From contig CACAPQ010000020.1 in assembly GCA_902534325.1 (NCBI GenBank), positions 1-38,469 of the forward strand: a DNA stretch of 38,469 bases, written 5' to 3'. Positions 7,665-15,697 of this stretch are shown here, piece after piece. The position numbers were made by a program, and so were the translations under genes. Under the pieces are notes generated by a model. The model made no database searches. It was not told where the DNA came from and saw nothing but the letters and a program-made list of their open reading frames with translations. The stretch is from Paracoccaceae bacterium. Lineage in GTDB: Bacteria > Pseudomonadota > Alphaproteobacteria > Rhodobacterales > Rhodobacteraceae. Within the stretch, counting starts at the first letter, position 1. Each line of letters opens with the position of its first letter.

Positions 7665-8030
7665 TCAAAGACTAGGCGACGCATCTATCACAAACAATTT
7701 GCGCATATGCTCGTGGATAATCCATTCGCCTTTCCAGCCTTGAGGTAAAACTAAAAGGTCACCAGCTTCTATTTCCCTTGGCTTATCGCCGTCTACCATA
7801 GTTACCGTGGCTTTTCCTGTGATTATATGGCAATATTCACCCGCGGCTGTTCGATCCGCTGTGAAATGCCCCGGTTGGCATTCCCAAACCCCTATTTTAC
7901 AATGCCCATCAGCAGAGGTCCAAAGTATCGAAGATGCTTCTTGTTGGCCAAGAGTTAGAGATGTAGGTTTGTTCCTAAAATCATCTAATGCTAAAGCTGC
8001 CAGTTTTTTGAAAACTTTATGATCCGTCAT
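7665..8030 (-). CDS. Cupin domain protein (DUF861 / cupin_3 type)
   Basis: This single-domain cupin has 121 residues. The central WECQPGHFTADRTAAGEYCH and GKATVTMVDGD segments, followed by EAGDLLVLPQGWKGEW, match the cupin_3 (DUF861) family. That family includes EutQ-like and ureidoglycine-aminohydrolase-like proteins. The first cupin motif has few of the usual His ligands (a single His near CHIITG), so metal binding is uncertain. GAGGGAAC about 10 bases before the ATG provides the ribosome-binding site. It sits between the acyltransferase (27 bases upstream) and the serine hydrolase (45 bases downstream), which suggests co-transcription. No specific substrate can be proposed. Confidence 0.85.
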   Translation of the reverse strand: MTDHKVFKKLAALALDDFRNKPTSLTLGQQEASSILWTSADGHCKIGVWECQPGHFTADRTAAGEYCHIITGKATVTMVDGDKPREIEAGDLLVLPQGWKGEWIIHEHMRKLFVIDASPSL

Positions 8031-8057
8031 TTAACTGTTCCCTCACAAAACTATCTT

Positions 8058-8630
8058 TCAAGCTTCTTCTTCTTGCAACTTAACAGGGCCAGAGTTCCAC
8101 GGAAACCTTCCCTTAAATGGCGCGTAGAAATCCCTTATTTTCTGCATATCTGATAAAAGGTTATCTGTTGTTATTATTGGAACACCAAAACCTCCGCGTT
8201 TATTTCCATAATCCAAAAAGGTAGGGAGTATAGGAACTTCGGCGCCTTTTGCTATATGATAAAAACCGGATTTCCAAAAATTTGCCCGTGCCCTTGTGCC
8301 CTCAACAGGTACAACTAGTAAAAAGTTTTCACGTTGGCTAAATAAAGAGATCATATTGTCAACGATTTGATTTTTTTTACTGCGATTAATGGATATCCCT
8401 CCCATCAAGCGCAGCAAGTAACTAAAAGGTTTGATAAACAGATTGCTTTTCCCCATCCAGCTAATTTTCAAACCAAAGGCGCCAGCGAAAAGAAGCATAA
8501 GAATAAAATCCCAGTTTGAAGTGTGGGGAGCTGCAATCACCACACAATTTGTAACCGGTGGATTAGTTTTATCTAATGTCCATCCAGATATTTTGAGTAA
8601 ATTTTCGCACAACCATCTGGTTATAAACAT
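8058..8630 (-). CDS. 1-acyl-glycerol-3-phosphate acyltransferase-like protein (PlsC family)
   Basis: The 190-residue protein has the glycerolipid acyltransferase motifs. The HX4D catalytic box is His36-Thr-Ser-Asn-Trp-Asp41. GGISINRSK (77-85) matches motif II and VEGTRAR (109-115) matches motif III. The N-terminal 20 residues form an amphipathic membrane-associating helix. Such enzymes transfer an acyl group to lysophosphatidate or related lipids at the inner membrane. It is shorter than housekeeping PlsC (about 240 residues) and belongs to a short, variable subgroup, so the acceptor lipid is not certain. It is the first gene of the minus-strand run that continues with the cupin and serine hydrolase. 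Confidence 0.87.
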   Translation of the reverse strand: MFITRWLCENLLKISGWTLDKTNPPVTNCVVIAAPHTSNWDFILMLLFAGAFGLKISWMGKSNLFIKPFSYLLRLMGGISINRSKKNQIVDNMISLFSQRENFLLVVPVEGTRARANFWKSGFYHIAKGAEVPILPTFLDYGNKRGGFGVPIITTDNLLSDMQKIRDFYAPFKGRFPWNSGPVKLQEEEA

Positions 8631-9056
8631 TTAATAACTTTCGAGATAGAATAAAACAAATTGCACCTTACTTTTCTGTACTAGCCAGACTTTTCATATT
8701 TCAATTTACAAGCACCCGATCTGTTAGTTCATCTGAAGATGATAGGCAAACGAAGATTGGCAGATTTGAGATTTTTTTCTATTGATGTGAAATCAAAAAG
8801 TTTATATTTAATTCAACCGTTGACATTATAGCTTATTAAGTTCACTAGCTGCGTTAAAAGGCAAAATATCGCGTGAGCAGTTATTGATTTTGAGTTCTTA
8901 TAAAACCTTTAGTCAGTGATGAATTTTAATAGAGTTTCCAAATTCACGCGTGGAAACAGGGGTACAACGCACCCACGAATTGACTTTTGGAGTGCAATTA
9001 AACCTCTGGAATAAAATTTACACTGTAGAGAGTTGCCTCTCCATGAAAGGATTATA
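8631..9056. promoter_or_regulatory. 426-base divergent gene-free region with helicase leader
   Basis: This gap separates the minus-strand acyltransferase from the plus-strand DEAD-box helicase and must hold both promoters. I find no convincing coding frame. A TTGACA at 8820-8825 has no good -10 partner. GAGAG (9028-9032) and CTCTC (9037-9041) form a short hairpin closed by TTGC, immediately before the helicase ribosome-binding site (AAAGGA, 9046-9051). Confidence 0.4.
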
Positions 9057-10349
9057 ATGAATTCGTTTAAAGACTTAGGCGTCCCCCAAAACTTGTTAAA
9101 CAAGCTTTCCGCTCAGGGTATAGACGAGCCAACGCCTATTCAATGTAAAGCAATACCAAAAGCGTTAGATGGTAGAGACATCCTAGGCTTAGCGCAAACT
9201 GGTACAGGCAAAACTGCAGCATTTGTTCTTCCACTTTTGGCCCAAGTTTTGAAAATTGGAGGTAAACGGGAAGAAAAATCCGTCCAAAGTTTGATTTTAG
9301 CGCCGACACGAGAACTCGCAAAACAAATTGATACTACAATTAAGGCATTTGTTGAGGGGTCGCACTTACGCGTCAGGCTCGTTGTTGGTGGGATTTCGAT
9401 ATCAGGACAGATTAAACGGCTCTCTAAAGGTTCAGATATATTGGTTGCCACGCCTGGTCGCCTTATTGATTTGCTTGAGCGCAATGCTGTTAGGTTAGAT
9501 GATACAAAATTTCTAGTTCTGGATGAGGCCGATCAAATGTTGGATCTTGGGTTTATTCACAGCCTTCGTAAAATCGCTGATTTGCTGCCAGAGAACCGTC
9601 AAACAATGCTGTTTTCGGCTACGATGCCAAAAAAAATGAGTGAGTTGGCATCAAGTTATTTAAGTGATCCGATAAGAGTAGAGGCAGCGCCCTCTGGCAA
9701 AGTGGCAGATAAAATCACGCAATCTATTCACTTTGTTTCAAAACAGGATAAAAATAAACTTCTTACGGATTTATTAGCTCACCACAAGAGCGAATTAGCT
9801 ATTGTGTTTTCTAGAACGAAGCATGGTGCAGAAAAACTTTTAAAAACGATTATAAATTCTGGTTGCTCCGCAGTATCGATTCACGGAAACAAATCTCAAG
9901 CGCAAAGAGAGCGCGCACTTGATGCATTTCGCTCTGGGAAAAATAAAGTTTTGGTCGCGACAGATGTTGCAGCTCGCGGCCTGGATATTCCCTTAGTTAA
10001 GCATGTTTATAATTTTGATCTACCAAATGTGGCTGAAAATTATGTGCATAGAATTGGTAGAACGGCTCGAGCAGGTTCTGATGGTTGTGCTATTGCATTT
10101 TGTTCCTCAGAAGAAATATCGGAGTTGAGGGCAATTCAAAAGCTTTTAGGTGCTTCGATCCCAGTGGCATCGGGCAAACCGTGGATAGATTTTGACGCGG
10201 AAATGCGCACTAGAAAAAATTCTAAATCACGAACAAAGAGCAGGTGGAATAGGAAAAAATTCACTGGTTCAAGTAAGAAAAAGAACTCTTTCGCTTCGCC
10301 TCATAAAAGTCACCGTGGAAGATCTGGAAAGGCTACTTTGGTCGCTTAG
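9057..10349 (+). CDS. rhlE: DEAD-box ATP-dependent RNA helicase (RhlE-like)
   Basis: The product is 430 residues from ATG 9057, preceded by AAAGGA at good spacing; an upstream TTG at 9033 lies inside a hairpin and is a less likely start. All DEAD-box motifs are present: Q motif ending EPTPIQ (near 24-29), Walker A AQTGTGKT (46-53), PTRELAKQ, TPGRLIDLL, DEAD at 156-159, FSATMP, IVFSRTK, ATDVAARGLDIP and HRIGRTARAG. The C-terminal 50 residues are a basic, low-complexity tail (RKNSKSRTKSRWNRKKF), usual for RhlE and CsdA types that unwind rRNA or structured mRNA. The long leader and the tail suggest a cold-shock role, but that is inferred. RhlE is the best subtype by motif layout, not proven. Confidence 0.95.
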   Translation: MNSFKDLGVPQNLLNKLSAQGIDEPTPIQCKAIPKALDGRDILGLAQTGTGKTAAFVLPLLAQVLKIGGKREEKSVQSLILAPTRELAKQIDTTIKAFVEGSHLRVRLVVGGISISGQIKRLSKGSDILVATPGRLIDLLERNAVRLDDTKFLVLDEADQMLDLGFIHSLRKIADLLPENRQTMLFSATMPKKMSELASSYLSDPIRVEAAPSGKVADKITQSIHFVSKQDKNKLLTDLLAHHKSELAIVFSRTKHGAEKLLKTIINSGCSAVSIHGNKSQAQRERALDAFRSGKNKVLVATDVAARGLDIPLVKHVYNFDLPNVAENYVHRIGRTARAGSDGCAIAFCSSEEISELRAIQKLLGASIPVASGKPWIDFDAEMRTRKNSKSRTKSRWNRKKFTGSSKKKNSFASPHKSHRGRSGKATLVA

Positions 10350-10474
10350 GTAAGACTAAAAAGGTCAGTCTAAAGAGACTATAGTGCTAAATTTAAATTC
10401 TTCTGCCTAACGTATATTTTATAATTTATTTATTATTTTAGACCTTGGCGATTTTTATGATTTGTAGATTTATT

Positions 10475-10720
10475 TTATCGAGTGAATACCTTGTAAGTTT
10501 GTATAGTATTCGTTCGCTCGATACCTTCTATATTCAACAAATTGTCGTTTATATATCTACCAATATCTTCTCCAGAGGGGACTCGAAGTTTAAGTAATAG
10601 ATCAAAATCGCCGCTTATAGAATAGAGTTCTGAGTGGATTTCGCGGAGCCCAATTTCATCTGCAACATTGTAAGCTGTTCCTGGTTTGCATCGAATTTGC
10701 ACGAAAAGTGTGGTTGTCAT
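10475..10720 (-). CDS. Stand-alone Lrp/AsnC ligand-binding (RAM) domain protein
   Basis: The 81-residue protein consists only of the C-terminal RAM domain of Lrp/AsnC regulators. It begins MTTTLFVQIRCKPGTAYNVA, contains the core SISGDFDLLLKLRVPS, and ends with GIERTNTIQTYKVF. The DNA-binding helix-turn-helix half is absent. Solitary RAM proteins form oligomeric rings, bind amino acids and may modify the activity of full-length Lrp proteins. The ligand is unknown. Ribosome binding is weak (GAGAGAG before the ATG). A perfect palindrome lies 17 bases upstream of the start (10738-10753). The gene is convergent with the helicase, with 125 bases between their ends. Confidence 0.88.
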   Translation of the reverse strand: MTTTLFVQIRCKPGTAYNVADEIGLREIHSELYSISGDFDLLLKLRVPSGEDIGRYINDNLLNIEGIERTNTIQTYKVFTR

Positions 10721-10737
10721 CTAAAATCTCTCTCGTT

Positions 10738-10753
10738 AAAGCAGCGCTGCTTT
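10738..10753. promoter_or_regulatory. 16-bp perfect palindrome upstream of the RAM-domain gene
   Basis: AAAGCAGCGCTGCTTT is a perfect palindrome ending 17 bases before the RAM-domain start codon. It is flanked by TT and TAA, so the symmetry almost extends further. It could be an operator for a dimeric regulator or a leader hairpin. No named consensus fits. Confidence 0.45.
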
Positions 10754-11064
10754 TAATTTGCGAAATAAATAGCGGATTTATTGTAATAGGACAAACATTA
10801 AAGCGCGCTCAGTAAATTCAAAATTCTTTTGGTTATAACTTGATTATATAGTCCTGAGTTTTTTTAACAGGATTTAACTTGTTTCACGTGCTTGACCTAC
10901 TTAAACATTTAAAAATTTCAAGGATTTGAATAACTTTTTTGGGATTAAAAGGTTTTTAAATGCCTATTTGAAAACATAAGAATATGAAGTAATGAATTTC
11001 GTATGAATCGTTGGATGTTGTCTTCGGTTCACGGCTTTGAATTTTGGTTTTATGGAGACTAAAA
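10754..11064. promoter_or_regulatory. Gene-free divergent region upstream of the amidinotransferase
   Basis: This stretch of about 310 bases is AT-rich and has no supported gene. It contains CACGTG at about 10885-10890, TTGACC at 10892-10897 without a good -10 at normal spacing, and the amidinotransferase ribosome-binding site GGAG at 11054-11057. I looked for guanidine or glycine riboswitch signatures and saw none. Confidence 0.35.
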
Positions 11065-12171
11065 ATGAATACAGTAGTGAATAGCTGGAATGAATGGGAT
11101 CCTTTAAAGCATGTGATTGTTGGCCGTGCAGATGACTGCCATATTCCTCCTGAGGAGCCCGCATTGGAAGCTAAAGTCCCGGAAGATAGTGACATGCGAG
11201 GAAAATGGGGCAGGCGGCCTCAAGAAACTATTCATAGGGCTAATGAGTTATTGGATAATTTTGCTTCTCTGCTTGAAAAACGGGGAATAAGGGTGGATCG
11301 TCCTACACCGATTGATTTTTCTTTACCCGCAATAACTCCAGATTTTAGTACAGAGAGCCAATTTGGATGTATGCCACCACGTGATGTACTTCTTACGGTA
11401 GGATCTGAAATCTTAGAGGCGACGATGTCTTACCGCTGTCGCTGGTTTGAATATCTTTGCTATCGACCATTAATGGAAAAATACTGGGTGGAAGACCCTA
11501 ACTTTCGTCACGAAGCAGCCCCCAAACCGAGGCTAACAGACCGAGATTATCGTCCCGACTACTTGTCTGAAAAAATCGGAATTGAAAAACGCTTAAAATG
11601 GACAGCAGAAAAGTTTTTTGTGACGACAGAAGAGGAGCCGTTATTTGACGCTGCAGATGTTCTTAGATTTGGTAAAGATTTAGTAGTGCAGCATGGCTTT
11701 ACAACAAATCAGCGAGGTATCGAGTGGCTTAGCAGGCATTTTCCTGAGCATCGTGTTCATACTGTAAATTTCCCAGGTGATCCATATCCGATCCACATTG
11801 ATGCCACTTTCACTCCTATTAAACCAGGCTTGATATTAAATAACCCACAACGCCCTCTTCCAGACGAGCAACGAGTAATGTTTTATAAAAATGACTGGGA
11901 GATTATAGATGCTGCCCAACCTGCACATAATACACCACCGCCTCTTTGTTACTCCTCAGTGTGGTTAAGCATGAATGTACTAGTTTTGGATCCCAAGACG
12001 GTGTGTGTGGAAAAATCAGAAGTTTATCAAGCAGAACAGATGGATAAGCTTGGTATGGAAGTCGTTGAAGTTGAACTCCGTGATGCATATGCATTTGGAG
12101 GTGGCTTACACTGCTGTACAGCAGATGTTTTCCGAGATAGTACAATGGAAGACTACTTTGCAAATCTTTAA
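11065..12171 (+). CDS. L-arginine:glycine amidinotransferase family protein
   Basis: The product is 368 residues from ATG 11065 (GGAG seven bases upstream). It closely follows the AGAT family, which moves the amidino group of arginine to an amine acceptor, giving ornithine and, with glycine, guanidinoacetate. The catalytic residues are visible: Asp in FDAADVLRFGKDL (195/198), His244 in PIHIDATFTP and Cys350 in FGGGLHCCTADVFRD. The C-terminal WLSMNVLVLD and LHCCTADVFRDSTMEDY blocks resemble vertebrate GATM strongly. Members using inosamine phosphate or other acceptors (StrB1, CyrA types) share this fold, so the acceptor is not proven. The next gene, 70 bases on, is a methyltransferase. Confidence 0.93.
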   Translation: MNTVVNSWNEWDPLKHVIVGRADDCHIPPEEPALEAKVPEDSDMRGKWGRRPQETIHRANELLDNFASLLEKRGIRVDRPTPIDFSLPAITPDFSTESQFGCMPPRDVLLTVGSEILEATMSYRCRWFEYLCYRPLMEKYWVEDPNFRHEAAPKPRLTDRDYRPDYLSEKIGIEKRLKWTAEKFFVTTEEEPLFDAADVLRFGKDLVVQHGFTTNQRGIEWLSRHFPEHRVHTVNFPGDPYPIHIDATFTPIKPGLILNNPQRPLPDEQRVMFYKNDWEIIDAAQPAHNTPPPLCYSSVWLSMNVLVLDPKTVCVEKSEVYQAEQMDKLGMEVVEVELRDAYAFGGGLHCCTADVFRDSTMEDYFANL

Positions 12172-12241
12172 AAATAAATTGTAAAGTCAAAAGATTTAAA
12201 AATAATTGGCAAACTTCTTATTTTACTTTGACAGGATCTAG

Positions 12242-13006
12242 ATGACAAAATTTTTTGATGCAATTTCTAAAGCAATAATGAAGCAACGGCGGAAGATGTT
12301 GGCTAGAGCAATATTTGACCGTTACGGTGGCCTTGTTCAAAGAGGGCCCTATGCAAACATGAAGCTTGGAGACAGGTCAAATATTTCTCAGGGGCCTTTA
12401 GGATTAAAAATTCTAGGACTGTATGAAAACATCGTAGTCGAAAAGATATCTTCTTTAAAAAAATTTGATGATTTTATTAATTTTGGGGCAGCGGACGGGT
12501 ACATGGCTCTTGGACCTCTTTTTAACAAGTCTTGTAAAAGAGCGATTTGTTTTGAAATGACTGAAGAAGGGAGGGCTGCGGTAAAAAGAAACGCTGATAT
12601 GAATAACCTTGGTGAAGATCTTGTTGTTAGAGGAGAAGTTAATTCGGATGTTGTTAAATTTTTGGAAGAATTAAGGGTCAATCCAGTTAAATCCGTCGTT
12701 CTTTGCGATATCGAAGGAGCAGAGTTTAGTGTTCTAACAAAGGAAATTTTTTCTTTTCTAAAGGGAGCGACGATAATAATTGAGCTTCATGATAAATTAA
12801 TGAATGACGGATATGACCTGCGTGAAAAGTTGATAGAAAACATACCTAAAGATGCGAAGTTAGAAATTCTTAGCTATAAACAGGCTGCAACTTTTGAGGG
12901 TATAAGTGATTTGGAAGAATTAAGTGATAATGATAGAGCCCTCGTAATGTCTGAGGGACGAAAATATTTTGGGGAATGGTTAGTCGTTGAATACATAAAT
13001 AATTAG
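12242..13006 (+). CDS. FkbM-like SAM-dependent methyltransferase
   Basis: This 254-residue protein has a class I methyltransferase core. SAM-binding motif I is INFGAADGYMALG (79-91), the acidic end of strand beta-2 is CFEM (103-106), and VVLCDIEGAEF (152-162) is the FkbM-type post-motif with Asp156. FkbM enzymes are mostly O-methyltransferases acting on sugars or natural products. It lacks features I would associate with guanidinoacetate N-methyltransferase, so creatine formation should not be assumed. AGGA lies about 8 bases before the ATG. It follows the amidinotransferase with a 70-base AT-rich gap, so shared transcription is plausible. Sequence after the stop is gene-free for about 340 bases. 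Confidence 0.8.
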   Translation: MTKFFDAISKAIMKQRRKMLARAIFDRYGGLVQRGPYANMKLGDRSNISQGPLGLKILGLYENIVVEKISSLKKFDDFINFGAADGYMALGPLFNKSCKRAICFEMTEEGRAAVKRNADMNNLGEDLVVRGEVNSDVVKFLEELRVNPVKSVVLCDIEGAEFSVLTKEIFSFLKGATIIIELHDKLMNDGYDLREKLIENIPKDAKLEILSYKQAATFEGISDLEELSDNDRALVMSEGRKYFGEWLVVEYINN

Positions 13007-13349
13007 TATCAACTAACTGAAAAAAAGATAAAACTTAAATTATAATTTTTTACTATTTTTTAGACTTTGAGGTTAAAGCTAAAATTATAACTGGGGCAGG
13101 AATTAATAATTCGAGCAACACAAAAAACAGTTATTATGGGCGAAACGAAACTTTTTAGTAAAATAAGATTCAAGTCTAAAGCTAAATACTAGGTTTTTTA
13201 TTTGCATTTTATTCCTTGAATTTTAAACTTATCAGATCGAAACAATATTAATTGGTGGGAACTTATTACGCAGTAACTTTACTTTGCTGTGGGTTAATTT
13301 GGGCTTATAGCTATATTGTAATTATTTCTGACAGTTTTATTGTATCTTT
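13007..13349. other. AT-rich gap with an open hydrophobic frame at its end
   Basis: The 343 bases after the methyltransferase are strongly AT-rich, and I support no promoter in them. From about 13252 a frame opens at TTG and encodes hydrophobic residues (for example GTYYAVTLLCCGLIWAYSY), in a different phase from the small membrane ORF that follows. It may be an overlapping small gene or a frameshifted N-terminus of that ORF. Confidence 0.3.
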
Positions 13350-13499
13350 ATGGTTTATCGACTCGGCGCAATCGCAATTCTTATTATCCTTTTGTTTCTA
13401 TTTTTTGCTGAAAGAACTGGACGCCGCTATCCGATTGCATATGTTTTAATTGCCTCGATAATCGGGTTCATGTTACTTGTCGGGCTCTTAGCAGAATAA
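13350..13499 (+). CDS. Small two-helix membrane protein, 49 aa
   Basis: ATG 13350 to TAA 13499 encodes 49 residues in two hydrophobic helices (residues 6-19 and about 30-48) joined by a charged turn, AERTGRRYP. This hairpin layout is typical of small inner-membrane proteins. No ribosome-binding site of good quality precedes the ATG, and I recognise no family. An overlapping hydrophobic frame in another phase (13252-13449) competes with it. The next gene, also a small membrane protein, starts 72 bases downstream in the same direction. Confidence 0.45.
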   Translation: MVYRLGAIAILIILLFLFFAERTGRRYPIAYVLIASIIGFMLLVGLLAE

Positions 13500-13571
13500 G
13501 AGCTTTGGAAATAGACAATAAAAAAGCGCTGCGGTAAAGTTTTGATAAATCGAAAGGTTTTGGAATAGATA

Positions 13572-13856
13572 ATGCCACAATGCCGTAATTGCGAAAGAGA
13601 ATTGATTGAAGATGCAGCATTTTGCCCTAGCTGCTCACTCGAAAATCCTTTGAGTGATGACAAAGTAAAACGAAAAATTTCCTTCAATAGTTTGTCGTTT
13701 TTTAGTACGGCGTTGTTTTGGTTTTGGGCAGTGCCTCTATGGATTGTGCTTTGGTTTACTTTAGGTATGTTTGTTAGTTCTGGAATATTATGTGTTTTAG
13801 TTATTTTCAGGGCGATTTCAGAATTTGTTAGTTTTCAAAAATCATTTGATGATTGA
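13572..13856 (+). CDS. Zinc-ribbon membrane protein, 94 aa
   Basis: The N-terminus MPQCRNCERELIEDAAFCPS carries two cysteine pairs (CxxC at residues 4-7 and CPSC at 18-21), a short zinc ribbon. After a charged linker, residues 38 to about 82 form two membrane helices with several aromatic residues (FWFWAVPLWIVLWF). Zinc-ribbon/membrane proteins of this size are common and mostly uncharacterised. No function can be assigned. It may be co-transcribed with the small membrane ORF upstream and the dehydrogenase 43 bases downstream. Confidence 0.75.
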   Translation: MPQCRNCERELIEDAAFCPSCSLENPLSDDKVKRKISFNSLSFFSTALFWFWAVPLWIVLWFTLGMFVSSGILCVLVIFRAISEFVSFQKSFDD

Positions 13857-13899
13857 GGGCTAAATTTTAAACACGGTAAAATTTTAGGAGTACTTGGTA

Positions 13900-14676
13900 A
13901 TGGATTTTGAATTGGTGGGTAAAAAAGCCATTGTGAGTGCTGGTGGTTCAGGTATCGGTCATACTATTGTTGAAGAATTCATTAAGCAAGGAGTCTCAAT
14001 CTCCACATGTGATATTGATAAAAACTGTATTCAGGAATTGCATAGTAAATATCCTCAGATATATGCAGAGGTTGTTGATGTTGGGGACGAATGGGCCGTC
14101 AAACAGTTTTGCTTAAAAAGTATTGAGTTTTTAGGTGGGTTGGATTGTCTTGTAAATAATGCTGGTGTGGCTGGCCCAACTTCGCCTATAGAGGATATTG
14201 ACGCTGAGGACTGGTCACGCTGCTTAAATGTATGTCTTAGTAGTCAGTTTTATTTTGTAAAGTCTTGTTTAAAGCAGCTTCGCAAAAGTTCCTCCGCTTC
14301 TATTATCAATCTTTCATCCGCAGCAGGAAAACATGGTTTTGCTCTCAGAACACCATATGCCTCAGCCAAATGGGGGGTTATTGGGTTTACTAAGTCATTA
14401 TCCATCGAATTAGGCAAAGATAAAATTCGGGTTAATGCAATTTTACCAGGGTTAGTTGCTGGAGACCGTCAGCAAAATGTTCTGCGAAATAAAGCACAAA
14501 TGCTGGGTAAATCCTTTAACGAGGTTGAAGAAGAGGCATTTTCTTTCACTTCAATTAAAGAGTATGTCAAAGCACAGGACATTGCTGATCAAATAATGTA
14601 TCTAACATCAGAGGCTGGAAAGCATATTTCAGGACAAGCAATTTCAATTGATTGTGACACTAAGATGCTTCTTTAA
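13900..14676 (+). CDS. Short-chain dehydrogenase/reductase (SDR)
   Basis: The start ATG 13900 follows AGGAG (13886-13890) at nine bases; an in-frame TTG at 13894 is too close to it. The 258-residue product is a classical SDR. The NAD(P)-binding glycine motif is SAGGSGIG (13-20), NNAG appears near residue 86, and the catalytic pair is Tyr153 and Lys157 in YASAK, with a preceding Ser in NLSSAAG. An Asp after the second strand (CDIDK, near 43-47) suggests preference for NAD over NADP. The substrate is unknown. Homologues are often annotated as FabG-like 3-oxoacyl or sugar-alcohol dehydrogenases. Confidence 0.9.
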   Translation: MDFELVGKKAIVSAGGSGIGHTIVEEFIKQGVSISTCDIDKNCIQELHSKYPQIYAEVVDVGDEWAVKQFCLKSIEFLGGLDCLVNNAGVAGPTSPIEDIDAEDWSRCLNVCLSSQFYFVKSCLKQLRKSSSASIINLSSAAGKHGFALRTPYASAKWGVIGFTKSLSIELGKDKIRVNAILPGLVAGDRQQNVLRNKAQMLGKSFNEVEEEAFSFTSIKEYVKAQDIADQIMYLTSEAGKHISGQAISIDCDTKMLL

Positions 14677-14807
14677 TAAACCAAGTTTTGAATAACCATT
14701 ATTCAAAATTAATCATCAAGATTTATTGTTTTACAAATTTTAAACTTCTTGCCTAATCTCTTAATTAAGAGCAACGTTAATTCATAACTACCTCAGAATG
14801 AGTGATC

Positions 14808-15671
14808 ATGGAAATCAATAACCCACGTGGTATTCTATTGATGGCATTAGGATTTGCCTTGTTTGCCGTCGCAGACACAATCGCAAAAGTATTATTAGAG
14901 TACTACCCACCAGTACAAGTTGTTTTTATTAGGATGTTAGGCTTGTTTTTGGGCGTGAATTTAATAATGGTTTACAACTTACAATGGGTTGGGAAAACAC
15001 AGAATTTATCTAAACAATTACTGCGAGGGCTTGCTCAAGCTGGGTCGGCTTTAAGTTTCCTAGTTGGTTTAAGAACCATACCAATTGCAGATGCGACCTC
15101 AATTGCCTTCGTAGCTCCATTATTTGTTATCATTTTTAGTTATTTTATTCTAAAAGAGCCTATTGGTATCCGACGCTGGTTCGCGGTAATCATTGGGTTT
15201 TCTGGTACATTGATAATTATTAGACCTGGTTTTGAAATTATTAACCTAGGCCATATATTTATAATTATCGCGGCATTACTTTTTGCATTACGCCAAATAA
15301 TATCGAGACTTCTTGCTCCTACCGACGACCCACTATCGACAGCTTTTTTCACCGCATATACCAGTGTTTTTATTTTTGTTTTATTCCAGCCTTGGGCTTG
15401 GACGCCCATTACAGATAAAAACCATATTTTTCTTTTCTTCGTTTTTGCTTCTCTTGCAGGTATCGCTGAATTTTTAGTTATAAAATCATTACAAGTAGCA
15501 CATGCGGTTGTCGTTTCACCTCTCCAATATACTCTTTTGATTTGGGTGACCATTTTTGGATTCGTTATTTGGGGCATACTCCCTGACTTCTGGACGTTTT
15601 TTGGAGCAGGGGTCATTATAGCAACTGGTTTATATTCGCTACATCGGGAACGTTTGGGAAAAATTCCTTAA
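14808..15671 (+). CDS. DMT-superfamily transporter with EamA domains
   Basis: The 287-residue protein is hydrophobic throughout, with about ten membrane helices arranged as two EamA repeats. The family marks are ADTIAKVLLEYYPPVQVVFI near the start, ADATSIAFVAPLFVIIFSYF at the end of repeat one, and VVSPLQYTLLIWVTIFGF in repeat two. EamA proteins export or import metabolites such as amino acids or nucleotide precursors; the cargo here is unknown. GTG 14802 is a possible earlier start, but ATG 14808 gives the normal family N-terminus. Its gap to the pentapeptide-repeat gene is only 26 bases. Confidence 0.9.
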   Translation: MEINNPRGILLMALGFALFAVADTIAKVLLEYYPPVQVVFIRMLGLFLGVNLIMVYNLQWVGKTQNLSKQLLRGLAQAGSALSFLVGLRTIPIADATSIAFVAPLFVIIFSYFILKEPIGIRRWFAVIIGFSGTLIIIRPGFEIINLGHIFIIIAALLFALRQIISRLLAPTDDPLSTAFFTAYTSVFIFVLFQPWAWTPITDKNHIFLFFVFASLAGIAEFLVIKSLQVAHAVVVSPLQYTLLIWVTIFGFVIWGILPDFWTFFGAGVIIATGLYSLHRERLGKIP

Positions 15672-15697
15672 AGGTAATTTTAAATACAAGAGCTCGA

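Noticed and set aside
8820..8848. TTGACA as a helicase or acyltransferase promoter
   Set aside because: No acceptable -10 hexamer at 16-18 bases on the same strand.
10754..11064. Guanidine or glycine riboswitch before the amidinotransferase
   Set aside because: None of the conserved core motifs of these riboswitches is visible.
12242..13006. Guanidinoacetate N-methyltransferase completing a creatine pathway
   Set aside because: The motifs are FkbM-like, not those of guanidinoacetate methyltransferase.
15140..15616. 158-aa minus-strand frame
   Set aside because: It is the antisense of the EamA transporter; composition mirrors the hydrophobic plus-strand codons.
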